DNA of 6,642 nt from contig JAEZJD010000072.1 of the NCBI GenBank assembly GCA_023436425.1, forward strand, positions 1-6,642, written 5' to 3'. A program made the translations under genes and the position numbers. This document shows positions 5,623-6,642 of the stretch, piece by piece. Numbering within the stretch: the first letter of the stretch is position 1; each line of letters starts with the position of its first letter. This stretch comes from Bacteroidota bacterium. Lineage in GTDB: Bacteria > Bacteroidota > Bacteroidia > Chitinophagales > Chitinophagaceae. The notes under the pieces were generated by a model. It was not told the origin of the DNA, did not search any database, and saw only the letters and a list, made by a program, of their open reading frames with translations.

Positions 5623-6351
5623 CTACTGAATCATTTTATTTCTGATGATGTCCATTAAATCCTGTTTATAGCTTTCGCCAATAAGTACTTCGCCCTTTAC
5701 ATCTTTCAGCCGAACAAGATTTCCTTCGATGCCGGTGATTTTGTTTATGGGAATAATAAATGATTTGTGAACACGAATAAACTGCTTTGCGGGAAGTCGC
5801 TCTTCCAAATCTTTCATACTGGTGTACACTAAAGTTTTTTGTGCGCCGCAATGAATTGCCACATAGTTCTTCATTCCTTCAATGTAGTCGATGTCGAAAA
5901 GATTAATCTTCAACAGTTTTCCCTTTGATTCAGTCTTCACAAAAATGTAATCGTCTTCCGTACGTACTGCAGGTGGCTCCTGTGGTGCATCTGCGGGTTT
6001 AATGAGATTAGATGCTTTTTGCACTGCAGCCAAAAAACGTGGAAAGCGAATCGGTTTCATCAGGTAGTCAACTACATCCAGCTCATAACCTTCCAACGCA
6101 AATTCGCTGTAAGCGGTTGTGAGAATAACTTTTGCTTTGTTGCCGATAGCCCGTATAAAATCCATACCTGTGAGTTCGGGCATTTGAATATCGAGAAAAA
6201 TGAGATCTACAGGTTGGGAGGAGACGATCTGTAATGCATCGATCGGATTTGTTGCAGTGGCGAGTAGATTCAGATGAGGAGTTTGCTTTACGTAGTGTTC
6301 AATAATATCGACCGCATGCTGCTCGTCATCAACAATGATGCAATTGATCAT
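5623..6351 (-). CDS. LytTR-family response regulator
   Basis: A 242-residue DNA-binding response regulator. The receiver domain (1-115) has the acidic pair D8-D9, phosphoacceptor D54 in FLDIQMPELTG, T79 and K99 in MKP. A Pro/Ala-rich linker (about 118-130) leads to a LytTR DNA-binding domain (about 134-238), marked by DDYIFVKTESKGKLLKI, IDYIEGMKNYVAIH and FIRVHKSFIIPINKI. Phosphorylation by the kinase encoded immediately upstream would activate it as a transcription factor, since LytTR domains bind short imperfect direct repeats. Its ATG overlaps the kinase stop as ATGA, and the gene converges with the ferredoxin reductase gene with only 21 bases between them. All key residues are intact. Its targets are not identifiable here. 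Confidence 0.95.
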   Translation of the reverse strand: MINCIIVDDEQHAVDIIEHYVKQTPHLNLLATATNPIDALQIVSSQPVDLIFLDIQMPELTGMDFIRAIGNKAKVILTTAYSEFALEGYELDVVDYLMKPIRFPRFLAAVQKASNLIKPADAPQEPPAVRTEDDYIFVKTESKGKLLKINLFDIDYIEGMKNYVAIHCGAQKTLVYTSMKDLEERLPAKQFIRVHKSFIIPINKITGIEGNLVRLKDVKGEVLIGESYKQDLMDIIRNKMIQ

Positions 6352-6642
6352 AACTTTTCAATGATTAATTCAGTGGTGTAAAATTCACCATCATCTTTTA
6401 CATTGAATTGATAATTTTTTCCGTAGGCCAGCTCCAGCCTTTTTTTAATATTTTGCAGACCGATGCCGGTAGATAGTTCTTTGGGACCTGATTTCTTTTT
6501 ATTGCGGCAATAGAAGTACAGTTTTCTTTTTTCTCTGTTTGTAATCGTCTGATCATGCGTCGCCGGTGTCGCTGCAATGTTGTTTTCGGAAAGGATTTTG
6601 ACTTTGATTTCGATAGGATTTGCGGTGCTTTTTAAATCACCA
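6348..6642 (-). CDS. LytS/YehU-type sensor histidine kinase, C-terminal end, truncated
   Basis: Only the last 97 residues are inside the window; the gene continues past its right edge. The frame reads NPIEIKVKI near the start, typical of the ATPase domain strand after the N box in this family, then STGIGLQNIKKRLELAYG (about 6420-6473), the G2 box of the nucleotide-binding pocket, and ends FYTTELIIEKL. A polar Lys-rich stretch with THDQTITNREKRK lies between them. It would autophosphorylate on a His and pass the phosphate to D54 of the co-encoded regulator. Its TGA stop (6348-6350) overlaps the regulator's ATG as ATGA, so the two are translationally coupled. The sensory part, probably with membrane helices, is outside the window, so the signal is unknown. 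Confidence 0.9.
   Translation of the reverse strand, partial: GDLKSTANPIEIKVKILSENNIAATPATHDQTITNREKRKLYFYCRNKKKSGPKELSTGIGLQNIKKRLELAYGKNYQFNVKDDGEFYTTELIIEKL

Noticed and set aside
6019..6234. 71-aa plus-strand frame inside the LytTR regulator gene
   Set aside because: Antisense to the receiver domain with all its key residues; no independent evidence of coding.

Overview
The window looks like chromosomal DNA from a member of the Bacteroidota, most likely a Chitinophagaceae-type bacterium. This is inferred from the sequence alone: a GH20 hexosaminidase with the C-terminal layout common in that phylum, a LytS/LytTR two-component pair, an exported M20 dipeptidase, almost no Shine-Dalgarno sequences, and two intergenic matches to the TAnnTTTG -7 element. 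No RNA gene, insertion sequence, CRISPR array or phage module is visible, and no stretch longer than 300 bases lacks a gene.

Layout: (1) 1-701 (+) is the 3' part of a beta-N-acetylhexosaminidase gene cut by the window edge. (2) 778-1290 (-) encodes a 170-aa uncharacterised protein with a possible PD-(D/E)XK nuclease-like signature. (3) 1396-1815 and 1846-2064 (+), divergent from it, encode two small uncharacterised proteins, probably co-transcribed; the first seems to contain an internal duplication. (4) 2209-3630 (+) encodes a secreted or periplasmic M20 dipeptidase with all expected metal ligands. (5) 3702-4368 (-) is a two-gene operon, a four-TM membrane protein followed by a small XRE/Cro-type regulator, overlapping by 17 bp. 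Its promoter region carries a 23-bp near-perfect palindrome that could be the regulator's operator. (6) 4549-5601 (+) encodes a three-domain ferredoxin reductase (FAD, NAD(P), 2Fe-2S) of the PaaE type, with a non-ATG start and a perfect -7 element upstream. (7) 5623-6642 (-) is a two-component operon: the C-terminal end of a LytS/YehU-type histidine kinase, overlapping by ATGA with a complete LytTR response regulator.

Most of these genes are ordinary housekeeping or accessory chromosomal genes that share no evident pathway. The best-supported new observations are the palindrome overlapping the xre-operon promoter, the internal duplication in the 139-aa protein, and the nuclease-like motif in the 170-aa protein. 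I see no clear evidence of a large undescribed system here.
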